Of a stretch of DNA of 36,195 nt, positions 16,121-23,637 are shown one piece after another (position 1 is the first letter of the stretch; each line of letters opens with the position of its first letter). The stretch spans positions 1 through 36,195 of the forward strand of contig MKVR01000042.1 in assembly GCA_001899235.1 (NCBI GenBank), written 5' to 3'. This DNA is from Nitrosospira sp. 56-18 (lineage in GTDB: Bacteria; Pseudomonadota; Gammaproteobacteria; Burkholderiales; Nitrosomonadaceae). The notes beneath the pieces were generated by a model. That model was not told the DNA's origin, did not search any database, and saw only the letters and a list, made by a program, of their open reading frames with translations. Position numbers and translations under genes: made by a program.

Positions 16121-17101
16121 ATGGTTGTTTCTTCAACCATTTTCAATGCCAGTATATTGATAGTGGATGATGTGCCGGCCAACGTGGAGCTGCTTGAGCA
16201 CATGCTGCAACTGGCTGGTTATACTTCGGTCTCGTCGACCACCGATCCATTGGAGGTCTGCAGACTCCATCGGGAAAATCAGTACGACCTTATCCTGCTC
16301 GACCTCATGATGCCCGGAATGGATGGGTTTCAGGTCATGGAGTGTCTCACGAAGATAGAAGAAGATGAATTCGGAGGATATTTGTCGGCTTTGGTGGTAA
16401 CCAGTCAACCGGAACACAGGTTGCGTGCATTGCAGCTCGGCGCCAAGGATGTCATCAGCAAGCCCTTCGAGACATTGGAAATCCTGGCGCGGATTCGCAA
16501 CTTGCTGGAAATTCGCCTGCTGAACAGGGAAGCAAAAAAACAGAGCGGGGTTCTGGAGGAGCTGGTGGTGGATCTGCAGAAACAGATCATTACCGATCCA
16601 CTGACTGATCTCTATAACAGACGTTTTCTTCAAGAATACCTGCCGCAGGAGATTGCCAAAGCAAAACGGTCTTCCAGTTCTTTTGCCGTGCTGATGTTTG
16701 ATCTCGATTTCTTCAAGCGGATCAATGACGTTTTTGGCCATGAGGCGGGCGACGCATTCCTGAAGGGTGTTGCCAGGCTGCTGCAGGGTTGTATTCGCGA
16801 AAGCGACATTGCCTGCCGTTACGGTGGAGAGGAATTTGTGCTCGTCCTGTCTGGCGCTTCTCTCGATGGGGCCATAAAGAAAGCCGAAAGGATCCGGAAG
16901 GCTGTAATGGAGCTGGATCTGACCATACGGAAGAAGCCACTTGGAAGGGTAAGCACCTCGATCGGGATAGCGGTCTATCCTGAACATGGAACCGGGATGG
17001 AAGCGCTGCTCCGTGCAGCCGACGAGGCACTTTACGAAGCAAAGGAAAATGGCCGTAACCGGGTAGTGGTGAGCGAGTCGAGAAATGAAAAAGTGAAATA
17101 A
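16121..17101 (+). CDS. Response regulator with diguanylate cyclase domain (REC-GGDEF)
   Basis: The 326-residue protein has a receiver domain (about residues 8-130) with phospho-acceptor Asp61 in LLDLMMPGMDG, and a GGDEF domain (about 160-320). The catalytic loop GGEEF is intact at 235-239, and the product-inhibition I-site RESD lies five residues upstream. It should make cyclic di-GMP when phosphorylated, like WspR. The ATG at 16121 is chosen because AGAAGGAG lies 10 bases upstream; an in-frame GTG at 16019 would add 34 residues with no domain. No sensor kinase is adjacent. Inverted copies A2 and A3 flank it, and the next gene carries a paralogous receiver. Confidence 0.93.
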   Translation: MVVSSTIFNASILIVDDVPANVELLEHMLQLAGYTSVSSTTDPLEVCRLHRENQYDLILLDLMMPGMDGFQVMECLTKIEEDEFGGYLSALVVTSQPEHRLRALQLGAKDVISKPFETLEILARIRNLLEIRLLNREAKKQSGVLEELVVDLQKQIITDPLTDLYNRRFLQEYLPQEIAKAKRSSSSFAVLMFDLDFFKRINDVFGHEAGDAFLKGVARLLQGCIRESDIACRYGGEEFVLVLSGASLDGAIKKAERIRKAVMELDLTIRKKPLGRVSTSIGIAVYPEHGTGMEALLRAADEALYEAKENGRNRVVVSESRNEKVK

Positions 17102-17562
17102 AACGGTATCGAGAGGACTATTATAATTAAGGAAGCGCTGAATAAATCTCCGCTGGCGCGGCGGTGGTTTTGCGGAATGGGATGCGCGAAAGGCGACGAC
17201 GCGAATGGTGCGGCCGCGCAGGGCGGAGTAGTGTCTTCCGAAAGGAAGATGCGACCCCGCAGCGGGATGCCTGCGCCCCAACAAAACTGTGGTGCGGTCG
17301 AAGCATCCCCGCCGCTGCCCGATCCCCGCTTCGCGGGGGCCCTCGGGCCACGCTCCGGGGAGCCACTGCGTTGCGCTCCCTGGCATCGTAGTTTCGGCTA
17401 CGGCCTGCGTCGCGCGCCTTATGATCATCCCGATTTTATCAGCAACGCGCTCAGCGAGGATTTATTCAGCGCTTCCTTAAATCCTGTTCCGTTTCCCGCG
17501 AAGTGAATAACGTCCGATCTGCCCGCTGATATCTCGTAGGACAAACCTTGTAGGACAAGCCA
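17102..17562. other. Intergenic region holding repeat copy A3
   Basis: Most of these 461 bases is repeat A3 (17127-17480). The remaining 82 bases before the next gene contain a 14-base tandem unit beginning GTAGGACAA at 17536 and 17550; the second AGGA may be the ribosome-binding site of the TTG start at 17563. No other gene is supported; frames through the repeat look non-coding. Confidence 0.6.
17127..17480 (+). repeat. Family A repeat, full-length copy (A3)
   Basis: The 354-base element is bounded by perfect 22-base inverted repeats beginning TTAAGGAAGCGCTGAATAAA at 17127 and ending in its complement at 17480. Both outer ends read TTAA. About 75 bases at the left and 100 at the right match A2 and A4. 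The centre (about 17210-17375) differs from them and is longer. No transposase is encoded, so it resembles a non-autonomous (MITE-like) element. Confidence 0.85.
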
Positions 17563-19650
17563 TTGATTACTGCCTCCCGCATTTTCAATTCCAGAATACT
17601 GATCGTGGATGACCGGAAAGAGAGCGTCGAGCTGATCCGGGGCATGCTCGATCACGCGGGCTATACCGCAGTAAGTTTTACCACCGACCCGCGGACAGCT
17701 TGCAGCTTGCACCGTGCGAATCGCTATGACCTTATTCTGCTTGACATCGTCATGCCGCTGATGGACGGATTCGAGGTCATTGAATGCCTGAGAGAGATCG
17801 GGGAAACCGGGGAACGTGACACCGTGGTGCCGATCCTCGTGATCAGCAGGCAGCCAGCGCACAGGGAACGGGCACTGCGCGCTGGCGCAAAGGGGTTCAT
17901 CAGCAAGCCTATCAACCGGCTTCAGACATTGGCGCGCATCCATGATGTACTGGAAATAGGATTGCTTCGCGGCGCATTGAGGCAGTCCATAGCCGCGATG
18001 GGAAAAAACGTGGAGGAGCCATCGGCCGCATCCTGGGACCAGGGAAAACCGGAAGACCATTATGCCGTGCCCCGACAGGATATGCCGGGCAAACTGCTGA
18101 GCGAAGAGCGGCGGGGCTATTCCCTGCGGGCACTGGACGATTTAACGCAGACGGAGCACCTGCGCGGGCATCCCATTGACGAGGCGATGGATCGCTATTC
18201 CGGCGAAAGTGCGGAGGATAGCCTGGCTTATGCCGGTAGAGCCTGGGGGGAATCGGGGCTGGTGCCGCGTTATGACGAGCTTACTGGCCTTCCAAATCGA
18301 GCGCTGTTTTTTGAATCACTCAGGAAAACCATCAGGCAGGCTCAAGCGAGTCAGCGCGTTATTTCAGTGCTTGTTCTCGATATCGATAATTTCAAAAATG
18401 TCGATGACGCAATGGGGCCGTCTTTTGGAGACGAACTGTTGCGGCAGTTCAGTCTGCGCCTGCTAGAGTGCCTGCGTGTCCGGGACGTGATCGCCCGTCT
18501 CGGCAGCGATGAATTTGGATGCATTGTGATGACGCCGGAGGGCTCGGGGAATGCCGGCGTGGTGGCAAGCAAGATCCGGGAAGCGTTGCGTCCCCCCTTC
18601 GAATTGCGCGGTACTCACATCACTTTGACGGCGAGCATTGGTATCAGTGTCTATCCCGCGGATTCGCTGGACCCCGATACGTTGATCAAAAACAGTCGTG
18701 CCGCTCTTTATGAGTCGAAGAAGGCGGGCGGGGACGCGCATCGTTTTTTTACGGAAGAAATGAATGCGCAGGCGATCAGGAAGCTTGACAGGGAAAATGC
18801 CTTGCGCAGGGCGATCAACCGGAATGAATTTGTCCTGTATTATCAGCCGCAGGTAGCGCTCTCCGATGGGTCGATTACGGGGGTGGAAGCATTGATAAGG
18901 TGGAATCGGCCCGGTTACGGATTGATCGCGCCGATGGAGTTCGTGCCTATCCTGGAACAAACCGGCCTGATCAATACAGTAGGAGCATGGGTTATCGAAG
19001 CCGCCTGCAGGCAGATTGCCGAATGGAAGCGGTTGGGACTCGGGGAGATCCCTGTTTCGATCAATGTTTCGGGGAGGCAGTTTTCGCAGGACGCACTGAG
19101 CCGTGATGTGGTTCAGGCAACCCGGAGGAGCGGTATTGGCGCAAAGTTGCTCGAATTCGAGTTTCAGACCGAGAGGGCCTTGAGAGAGAGCAGCATCGAT
19201 TCGAATTTGCTCGAGCTGGAGCTGACTGAAACGTCATTGATGATGCACGCCAATAAAATGATCGATATCCTCAGGAATCTCAAGTCCCTGGGTGTCCGGC
19301 TTTCCATTGATGACTTTGGCACCGGCTACTCCAGCCTTGCCTATGTGAAGCGTTTTCCTGTCGATGTACTGAAAATTGATCGATCGTTTGTAGCAGATAT
19401 CATCACCAATCCTTCCAATGCCGCGATTACCACCGCTATCATCGATATGGCGCACAGTCTGAACGTCAAGGTCATCGCGGAGGGAGTGGAAACCGCCGAG
19501 CAGTGTGCGTTCCTTCATGCTCGTGGTTGTGATGAAATACAGGGCTACTATTTTTCGGAACCTCTCTCCGCAAAGGAAATTTCAGCCATACTTGCGAGTC
19601 GCCGCAAGCTGCCCGCGCTGCCCCTGGCAGCAAAGCCTGCCATCTCTTGA
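17563..19650 (+). CDS. Response regulator with GGDEF and EAL domains (REC-GGDEF-EAL)
   Basis: The 695-residue protein has a receiver (about 8-130, Asp61 in LLDIVMPLMDG), a linker of about 100 residues, a GGDEF domain (about 235-400) and an EAL phosphodiesterase domain (about 415-680). The cyclase loop reads GSDEF at 314-318, with Ser for the second Gly, so cyclase activity may be lost; an RVRD I-site remains. The EAL domain looks competent: EALIRW at 442, INVSGRQF, LELTETS, DDFGTGYSSL, KVIAEGVET. A 20-residue direct duplication lies just before LELTETS. The only suitable start is TTG at 17563. The receiver is paralogous to that of the preceding gene, suggesting paired control of cyclic di-GMP synthesis and breakdown. 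Confidence 0.92.
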   Translation: MITASRIFNSRILIVDDRKESVELIRGMLDHAGYTAVSFTTDPRTACSLHRANRYDLILLDIVMPLMDGFEVIECLREIGETGERDTVVPILVISRQPAHRERALRAGAKGFISKPINRLQTLARIHDVLEIGLLRGALRQSIAAMGKNVEEPSAASWDQGKPEDHYAVPRQDMPGKLLSEERRGYSLRALDDLTQTEHLRGHPIDEAMDRYSGESAEDSLAYAGRAWGESGLVPRYDELTGLPNRALFFESLRKTIRQAQASQRVISVLVLDIDNFKNVDDAMGPSFGDELLRQFSLRLLECLRVRDVIARLGSDEFGCIVMTPEGSGNAGVVASKIREALRPPFELRGTHITLTASIGISVYPADSLDPDTLIKNSRAALYESKKAGGDAHRFFTEEMNAQAIRKLDRENALRRAINRNEFVLYYQPQVALSDGSITGVEALIRWNRPGYGLIAPMEFVPILEQTGLINTVGAWVIEAACRQIAEWKRLGLGEIPVSINVSGRQFSQDALSRDVVQATRRSGIGAKLLEFEFQTERALRESSIDSNLLELELTETSLMMHANKMIDILRNLKSLGVRLSIDDFGTGYSSLAYVKRFPVDVLKIDRSFVADIITNPSNAAITTAIIDMAHSLNVKVIAEGVETAEQCAFLHARGCDEIQGYYFSEPLSAKEISAILASRRKLPALPLAAKPAIS

Positions 19651-19805
19651 GTTAAAATAGTATGATTTGCAGGTTTGTGACAGGCAGGCTGTGTTATATC
19701 ATCAAGTCAGAGAAATTATCTCAAAACTCCGCTCTGCTGCAGGGAGAATGAATTCCTTCATGGACGACCCGTTTCCTTTTTCCAGATTCTTCTATTCTGC
19801 CCAGC

Positions 19806-20579
19806 ATGCGTTTTGCCAGCCTGGGTAGCGGATCGCGTGGAAACTGCCTTGTGGTTGAGGCAGGGGATACCCGGCTGCTGCTCGACTGCGGCTTTACAAT
19901 CCGGGAGACAGTTGCCCGGCTAGCCCGGTTAGGCCTTCATCCTGGCATGATAAACGGGATTGTTGTCACGCATGAGCATGATGACCACGTGGGTGGTGTA
20001 GCCCGCCTGGCAGGAAAATTCAACATTCCGGTCTGGCTTACGCATGGCACGCTGTGCGCCGTCCAGGGGGCTTTCGAGCGATTGCCGGCAATAAATATAA
20101 TCGATTCATTCCACCGCTTCTCCATCAACGATATCGAGGTGCAACCTTATCCGGTTCCTCACGATGCAAATGAACCCGCGCAATTCGTTTTTGGCGATGG
20201 GTCCTTTCGGTTAGGCGTGCTTACGGATGCCGGATGCTCCACTCCTCACATCGAGGCGGTACTGAATTACTGCGATGCGCTGGTGCTGGAATGCAATCAC
20301 GATGCGCAGATGCTGGCGGAGAGCGATTATCCGCCCAGCCTGAAGCGGCGCGTGGGCGGCCGTTTCGGCCACCTGGAAAATTCAGCTGCGGCCGGCCTTC
20401 TGGCCAGGCTGGACTGCAGGCGTTTGCAGCATGTCATTGCGGCCCATTTGAGCCAGAAAAATAATACGCCGCTGCTCGCCAAGAGCATGCTGAGTGAAGT
20501 ATTGAACTGCACGGCCGACTGGATCGGTGTTGCTGATCAGGATGAAGGGTTTGGCTGGCGGCAACTTGGAAGCCTATAA
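19806..20579 (+). CDS. Metallo-beta-lactamase-fold hydrolase, YycJ/WalJ-like
   Basis: The 257-residue protein begins with the family segment MRFASLGSGSRGNCLVVEAG. The metal-binding motif THEHDDHVGG lies near residues 55-64, with further ligands in VPHDANEP, LECNHD and AAHLSQKNN. YycJ-type enzymes are thought to be nucleases or phosphodiesterases of the MBL fold; a precise substrate cannot be given. It has 155 bases upstream with no clear promoter, so it may be transcribed alone. A bidirectional terminator lies 43 bases after its stop. Confidence 0.88.
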   Translation: MRFASLGSGSRGNCLVVEAGDTRLLLDCGFTIRETVARLARLGLHPGMINGIVVTHEHDDHVGGVARLAGKFNIPVWLTHGTLCAVQGAFERLPAINIIDSFHRFSINDIEVQPYPVPHDANEPAQFVFGDGSFRLGVLTDAGCSTPHIEAVLNYCDALVLECNHDAQMLAESDYPPSLKRRVGGRFGHLENSAAAGLLARLDCRRLQHVIAAHLSQKNNTPLLAKSMLSEVLNCTADWIGVADQDEGFGWRQLGSL

Positions 20580-20622
20580 TCTTCTCCGGTATCCGATTTT
20601 CATATTTTGCGATTCTCGATCC

Positions 20623-20651
20623 AAAAAAAAGCCGTCCATGGGACGGCTTTT
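20623..20651. terminator. Bidirectional intrinsic terminator (T1)
   Basis: AAAAAAAAGCCGTCC, ATG and GGACGGCTTTTG form a seven-pair GC-rich stem with a three-base loop, flanked by A and T runs. It can end the hydrolase gene on the plus strand and the lipoprotein gene at 20670 on the minus strand. Confidence 0.9.
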
Positions 20652-20669
20652 GCCGAAGCAGTTTGGATG

Positions 20670-20876
20670 TTATTTCGGTGCCGCATCCGCTGGAGCGCTG
20701 TCACCTGCGCTTTCAGATCCTTCCGAAGCAGGGGCACTTGAATCTGCCGGCTTGGCGGACTGGGAGGTGATTTTCGCGAAATTAGCTTTTTCCTGCTCGG
20801 GAAGCGCCTGGTTCGGCTTGCCGCAGGCGGCCATTGTCAATGCCACCAAGGCAGCAGCGAGAAGCGGGAGTCTCAT
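20670..20876 (-). CDS. Small lipoprotein (array member 1)
   Basis: The 68-residue protein has a lipoprotein signal peptide (MRLPLLAAALVALTMAAC) with the lipobox Cys at residue 18. The mature part begins CGKPNQALPEQEK and then is low-complexity, rich in Ser, Ala, Pro and Glu. AAGGGAT precedes the ATG, and terminator T1 follows the stop by 18 bases, so it is a complete single-gene unit. Its first mature residues (KPNQALPE) closely match member 2 (RPKQALPE), so the two are paralogues. It should be attached to the envelope; the function is unknown. Confidence 0.8.
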   Translation of the reverse strand: MRLPLLAAALVALTMAACGKPNQALPEQEKANFAKITSQSAKPADSSAPASEGSESAGDSAPADAAPK

Positions 20877-20901
20877 TATTTAAATCCCTTTTAAAAAAGT
20901 T

Positions 20902-20938
20902 GGTAACGGATGATAGTATACAACTAACGACCGTTACC
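20902..20938 (-). promoter_or_regulatory. Candidate promoter and inverted repeat upstream of lipoprotein 1
   Basis: GGTAACGG (20902-20909) and CCGTTACC (20931-20938) are a perfect eight-base inverted repeat around 21 bases. On the minus strand TATACT lies between them (20915-20920), well placed as a -10 for the gene starting at 20876. TATACT also lies upstream of members 2 and 3. The arrangement suggests an operator over the promoter; no regulator can be named. Confidence 0.4.
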
Positions 20939-21035
20939 CTTCAATCCTCAAAAAAGCGGCTTCCCATGGAAAGCCTGTGCCCGTTTGTCAAGCGGTACAA
21001 AAATTCCACATGGGCATGAAAAGGTTACGGGCAAC

Positions 21036-21062
21036 AAAAAGCCATCCGTATGGATGGCTTTT
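21036..21062 (-). terminator. Intrinsic terminator after lipoprotein 2 (T2)
   Basis: AAAAAGCCATCC, GTAT and GGATGGCTTTTA form a seven-pair stem with A and T runs. It ends the gene at 21078-21359. The stem is nearly the same as T1 and T3, with one compensated base-pair change (G-C to A-T). Confidence 0.88.
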
Positions 21063-21077
21063 ATTTAAACGCCAGGC

Positions 21078-21359
21078 TTAATGGCCTTCGGGAATAGCGC
21101 TCTGTCCTTCTTTTATCGGATTGCCATTTCCGTCAAGCGCGTGACCAGGAAGAACAGCCTGACCGGAATATTCATCCTCGTCAGCAGGAGCGGCGGCGGC
21201 CTTGTCGCCTGGAGCGTTTCCACGTTCTTGATCCAGGGTTGTCCCCTCTTCTGTTCTGGTTCCGTATGTGGTTGAATTTTCCGGTAGAGCCTGCTTGGGC
21301 CTGTTGCATGCCGTCAGAGTGAGCGCCACCAAGATGGCTGCGAGGAGTGATAATTTCAT
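21078..21359 (-). CDS. Small lipoprotein (array member 2)
   Basis: The 93-residue protein has a lipoprotein signal (MKLSLLAAILVALTLTAC) with Cys at residue 18. The mature protein begins CNRPKQALPENST and ends in a Gly- and Glu-containing tail (LPGHALDGNGNPIKEGQSAI is part of it). AAGGAAG lies 6-7 bases before the ATG. TATACT about 45 bases upstream on the minus strand is a possible -10. It is followed by terminator T2. It is paralogous with member 1 in the first mature residues. Probably envelope-located; function unknown. Confidence 0.8.
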   Translation of the reverse strand: MKLSLLAAILVALTLTACNRPKQALPENSTTYGTRTEEGTTLDQERGNAPGDKAAAAPADEDEYSGQAVLPGHALDGNGNPIKEGQSAIPEGH

Positions 21360-21512
21360 GTCTGGCTTCCTTAATAAAATATAAATAGGTTTTTGTGACG
21401 GTCCCTAGTATATCGTAAAAATATACCTGATTACCCACGATCTTGCAAAAAATCAACTATCCTTAATGATTACCGCCACGAAGGAGAGGTTATGTCGAGA
21501 GCGAGGATACCG

Positions 21513-21713
21513 CTATTTGCCGGGTTCCTGTTTCTTGTCATTGGTGCCGGCGCTTTCAGCTTCATCCGTTTTATCAAGATCGTCAAAATTGGGAGCGGAA
21601 GCCCGATCCGCCATGGCGGAGGGCGGCGGTTTGTCCATGGGGTGCTTCTTGTACGGTTCGCAAGCGGTCAATAGGAATGACGCCAAGACAACAGCAACGA
21701 ATGAGTATTTCAT
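21513..21713 (-). CDS. Small lipoprotein (array member 3)
   Basis: The 66-residue protein has a lipoprotein signal (MKYSFVAVVLASFLLTAC) with Cys at 18. The mature part is short, hydrophilic and charged (CEPYKKHPMDKPPPS, then an Asp/Glu/Lys-rich tail). AAAGGAAA precedes the ATG. TATACT lies upstream on the minus strand (around 21750). Unlike the other three members, no intrinsic terminator is seen within 60 bases after its stop. Outside the signal, similarity to other members is weak, so paralogy rests mainly on position, size and signal. Function unknown. Confidence 0.7.
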   Translation of the reverse strand: MKYSFVAVVLASFLLTACEPYKKHPMDKPPPSAMADRASAPNFDDLDKTDEAESAGTNDKKQEPGK

Positions 21714-21858
21714 TGTCCAGTATTTCCTTTGAACATAAAAATATGGAGTATACCCCGGATCTGCTCAAGCTGCCATGGAAAATAGAAAATACGCTCTTTT
21801 CAGGCATTGGAAAGGGATTCTTGCGGACATGAAGCCGGATATCTGCCGCGTTCAGGAC

Positions 21859-21893
21859 AAAAAAATGCCGTCCCGAAGGACGGCTTTTTTTAA
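21859..21893 (-). terminator. Intrinsic terminator after lipoprotein 4 (T3)
   Basis: GCCGTCC, CGAA and GGACGGC form a strong stem-loop between A and T runs. It ends the gene at 21913-22137. The stem sequence is identical to T1, although the loop differs. Confidence 0.9.
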
Positions 21894-21912
21894 GGCTTGC
21901 TTATTCCTGCAA

Positions 21913-22137
21913 TTACTTGGTTTGATCTGATCCGGCATCTTTTTTTGCCTCCGAAGAAGCAGAGTCACCCTTCTGAGCGGCTTCAATCTCTGCATCACTG
22001 ACTTGTCCTTCACGCTTTTCCCAAAGGCTCGGGGGGTATTGTCCCGGCTTGCCTTCGCCGGCTTTGTGTTCTTTCATTTGGTCACATGCAGCGAATGTGA
22101 ATGTTACAAGAGCGGCAGCGAGGAGCGAGTACTTCAT
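21913..22137 (-). CDS. Small lipoprotein (array member 4)
   Basis: The 74-residue protein has a lipoprotein signal (MKYSLLAAALVTFTFAAC) with Cys at 18, very like member 1. The mature part is hydrophilic (CDQMKEHKAGEGKPG, then an Asp/Glu/Ala/Lys-rich tail). AAAGGAG lies 8-9 bases before the ATG, and TATAAC and TATAAA occur just upstream as possible -10 elements. Terminator T3 follows. It is first of the four in direction of transcription. Function unknown; envelope location is inferred. Confidence 0.78.
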   Translation of the reverse strand: MKYSLLAAALVTFTFAACDQMKEHKAGEGKPGQYPPSLWEKREGQVSDAEIEAAQKGDSASSEAKKDAGSDQTK

Positions 22138-22404
22138 TTTTTTAATCTCCTTTATAGGTTATAACAATTACAGGTAGTGGATTGAAGCGTTTCGGCCATT
22201 CAAATTTGAAGACCACTATCTTAATAGCAGAATTCAGAAATGTTGTCCAGTTGTTGTCTTCCACGGCTATAAATGATAGCGCTAATCACACAGGCAAAGG
22301 CTTTTGCAGGTTGGTTCCAATCGCTGGCCGAGGAATTTTTCCGGGTCTTGAAGATCCGCGGAGCGGTCATTGCCGATCAGGATGGGTCAGCGCCAAACCC
22401 GGTT

Positions 22405-23520
22405 TTATATATCAATGAAACCATCGAGATACCACTCGTAACATAATGACACCGCCTCATCGTCGAGGTTGCCGCCCGCGGGCAGCGTGCAGGTATCAGC
22501 AAGTTTTTCCAGCGATTGACGGGTGATGGCGCTAACTGGATAAGCCTCACCGTTCAGAAAGACGGTTTTTTTCCCGCATAGCATGCGGCTTTTGAGATTC
22601 AGCGCCAGTTTGCCTTCCCTGATCTGATGGATGAATTTCTTCCGCGTTACCGTCCGGATGGGGGGCGTGAAAAAAACATGGGACTTGGGTTCCGTCAGAT
22701 AAGTGCCGAGAAAGCGCTCGATATCGCTGCGACGCCATTTGATGTTATTCAGCACGGTAGCGGCCTGGCGCAGCATGGCGGGGGGGAGGCGCCCTGGATG
22801 GCGTTGGCGGGCGAGATCCGGGTCGCTGTACATTCCCTCGATGTCGCTGTTGTCCTGCAGATGAACGAGAAACTGGACCGCCAATTCCTGATGGCTGGGA
22901 GCACGAAAGCCAATCGAGTATGTCATGCAGTGTTCCTCGGCGATTCCGTTGTGCGCATAGCCGGGAGGAAGGTACAGCATGTCGCCCGGTTCCAGCAGCC
23001 ATTCCTGCTCCGGCCTGAAGTCCTGGAGTATCTTTAAAGGCGCCTCCGCAATCAATGTCCTGTCCTGCTGCGCCGATATCTGCCAACGCCTGCGCCCCAT
23101 TCCCTGCAGTAAAAATACGTCGTATGAGTCGAAGTGGGGGCCGACACCCCCACCAGCGGCAGCATAGCTGACCATCAGGTCATCCAGGCGCGCATGCGGG
23201 ATGAAATTGAATTCGAGAAGCAGTGCGCGAGCCGAAGGCAGAAAATGGTTGACGTCCTGCACCAGAAGAGTCCACTTTGCCGGCGGAAGGCCCGAGAACG
23301 ACCGGGGCATGAATGGGCCGTGTCTCACTTGCCAGAGTCCGTGTTTCCGGGTGACCAGGCGGGACTGCGCATTATCCCGGCAGGCGAGCTCCATGATGTC
23401 CCCAGGAGAAAGCAGGCCGGTGAAGCCAGGGAAGGCGCCTCGTATCAGAAGCGGCTTCTTCTGCCAGTATTCGTGTAGAAAAACCCGAGGCGAAAGGCCT
23501 CCCAGCAGCGTGCTTTTCAT
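22405..23520 (-). CDS. roxA: Ribosomal protein uL16 3-hydroxylase (arginine), JmjC-type cupin
   Basis: This 2-oxoglutarate/Fe(II) oxygenase (also called YcfD) hydroxylates an Arg of ribosomal protein uL16. The 371-residue length matches the E. coli enzyme. The iron site is visible as HFDSYDVFLLQ (HxD, near residue 130) and the distal His in PPGYAHNGIAEEH. The N-terminal YWQKKPLLIRGAF and the C-terminal CYEWYLDGF segments are typical. The start at 23520 directly abuts repeat B3, whose terminus supplies the ribosome-binding site AAGGTGG. Confidence 0.93.
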   Translation of the reverse strand: MKSTLLGGLSPRVFLHEYWQKKPLLIRGAFPGFTGLLSPGDIMELACRDNAQSRLVTRKHGLWQVRHGPFMPRSFSGLPPAKWTLLVQDVNHFLPSARALLLEFNFIPHARLDDLMVSYAAAGGGVGPHFDSYDVFLLQGMGRRRWQISAQQDRTLIAEAPLKILQDFRPEQEWLLEPGDMLYLPPGYAHNGIAEEHCMTYSIGFRAPSHQELAVQFLVHLQDNSDIEGMYSDPDLARQRHPGRLPPAMLRQAATVLNNIKWRRSDIERFLGTYLTEPKSHVFFTPPIRTVTRKKFIHQIREGKLALNLKSRMLCGKKTVFLNGEAYPVSAITRQSLEKLADTCTLPAGGNLDDEAVSLCYEWYLDGFIDI

Positions 23521-23521
23521 C

Positions 23522-23625
23522 CTGAATCCACCTTGCAGCGAGACTCCATACAGGCGAACATCGAGTACCGCGGAGAGTCCTTGTGGATCATAGTTCTAAA
23601 TTGGAAATGAGCGGTCGACTGGCTA
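23522..23625 (+). repeat. Family B interspersed repeat (B3), degenerate
   Basis: CCTGAATCCACCTTGCAGCG, GAGTACCGCGGAGAGTCCTT, GTGGATCATAGTTCTAAATT and AATGAGCGGTCGACTGGC follow the same order as the copy at 32748. The right terminus is decayed. It lies immediately upstream of roxA and next to repeat A4. Confidence 0.6.
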
Positions 23626-23637
23626 ATGCAAGGATAT

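Noticed and set aside
17177-17506. Plus-strand frame of 109 codons inside repeat A3
   Set aside because: It is translated repeat sequence; equivalent frames in A2 and A4 are not conserved.
22273-22446. 57-codon plus-strand frame with a PAS-like segment (VIADQDGSAPNPVLYINE)
   Set aside because: The end of the frame is antisense to the conserved C-terminus of roxA, and the PAS resemblance is short. A match of about 14 bases to the 3' end of the hydrolase gene at 20530 is probably chance.
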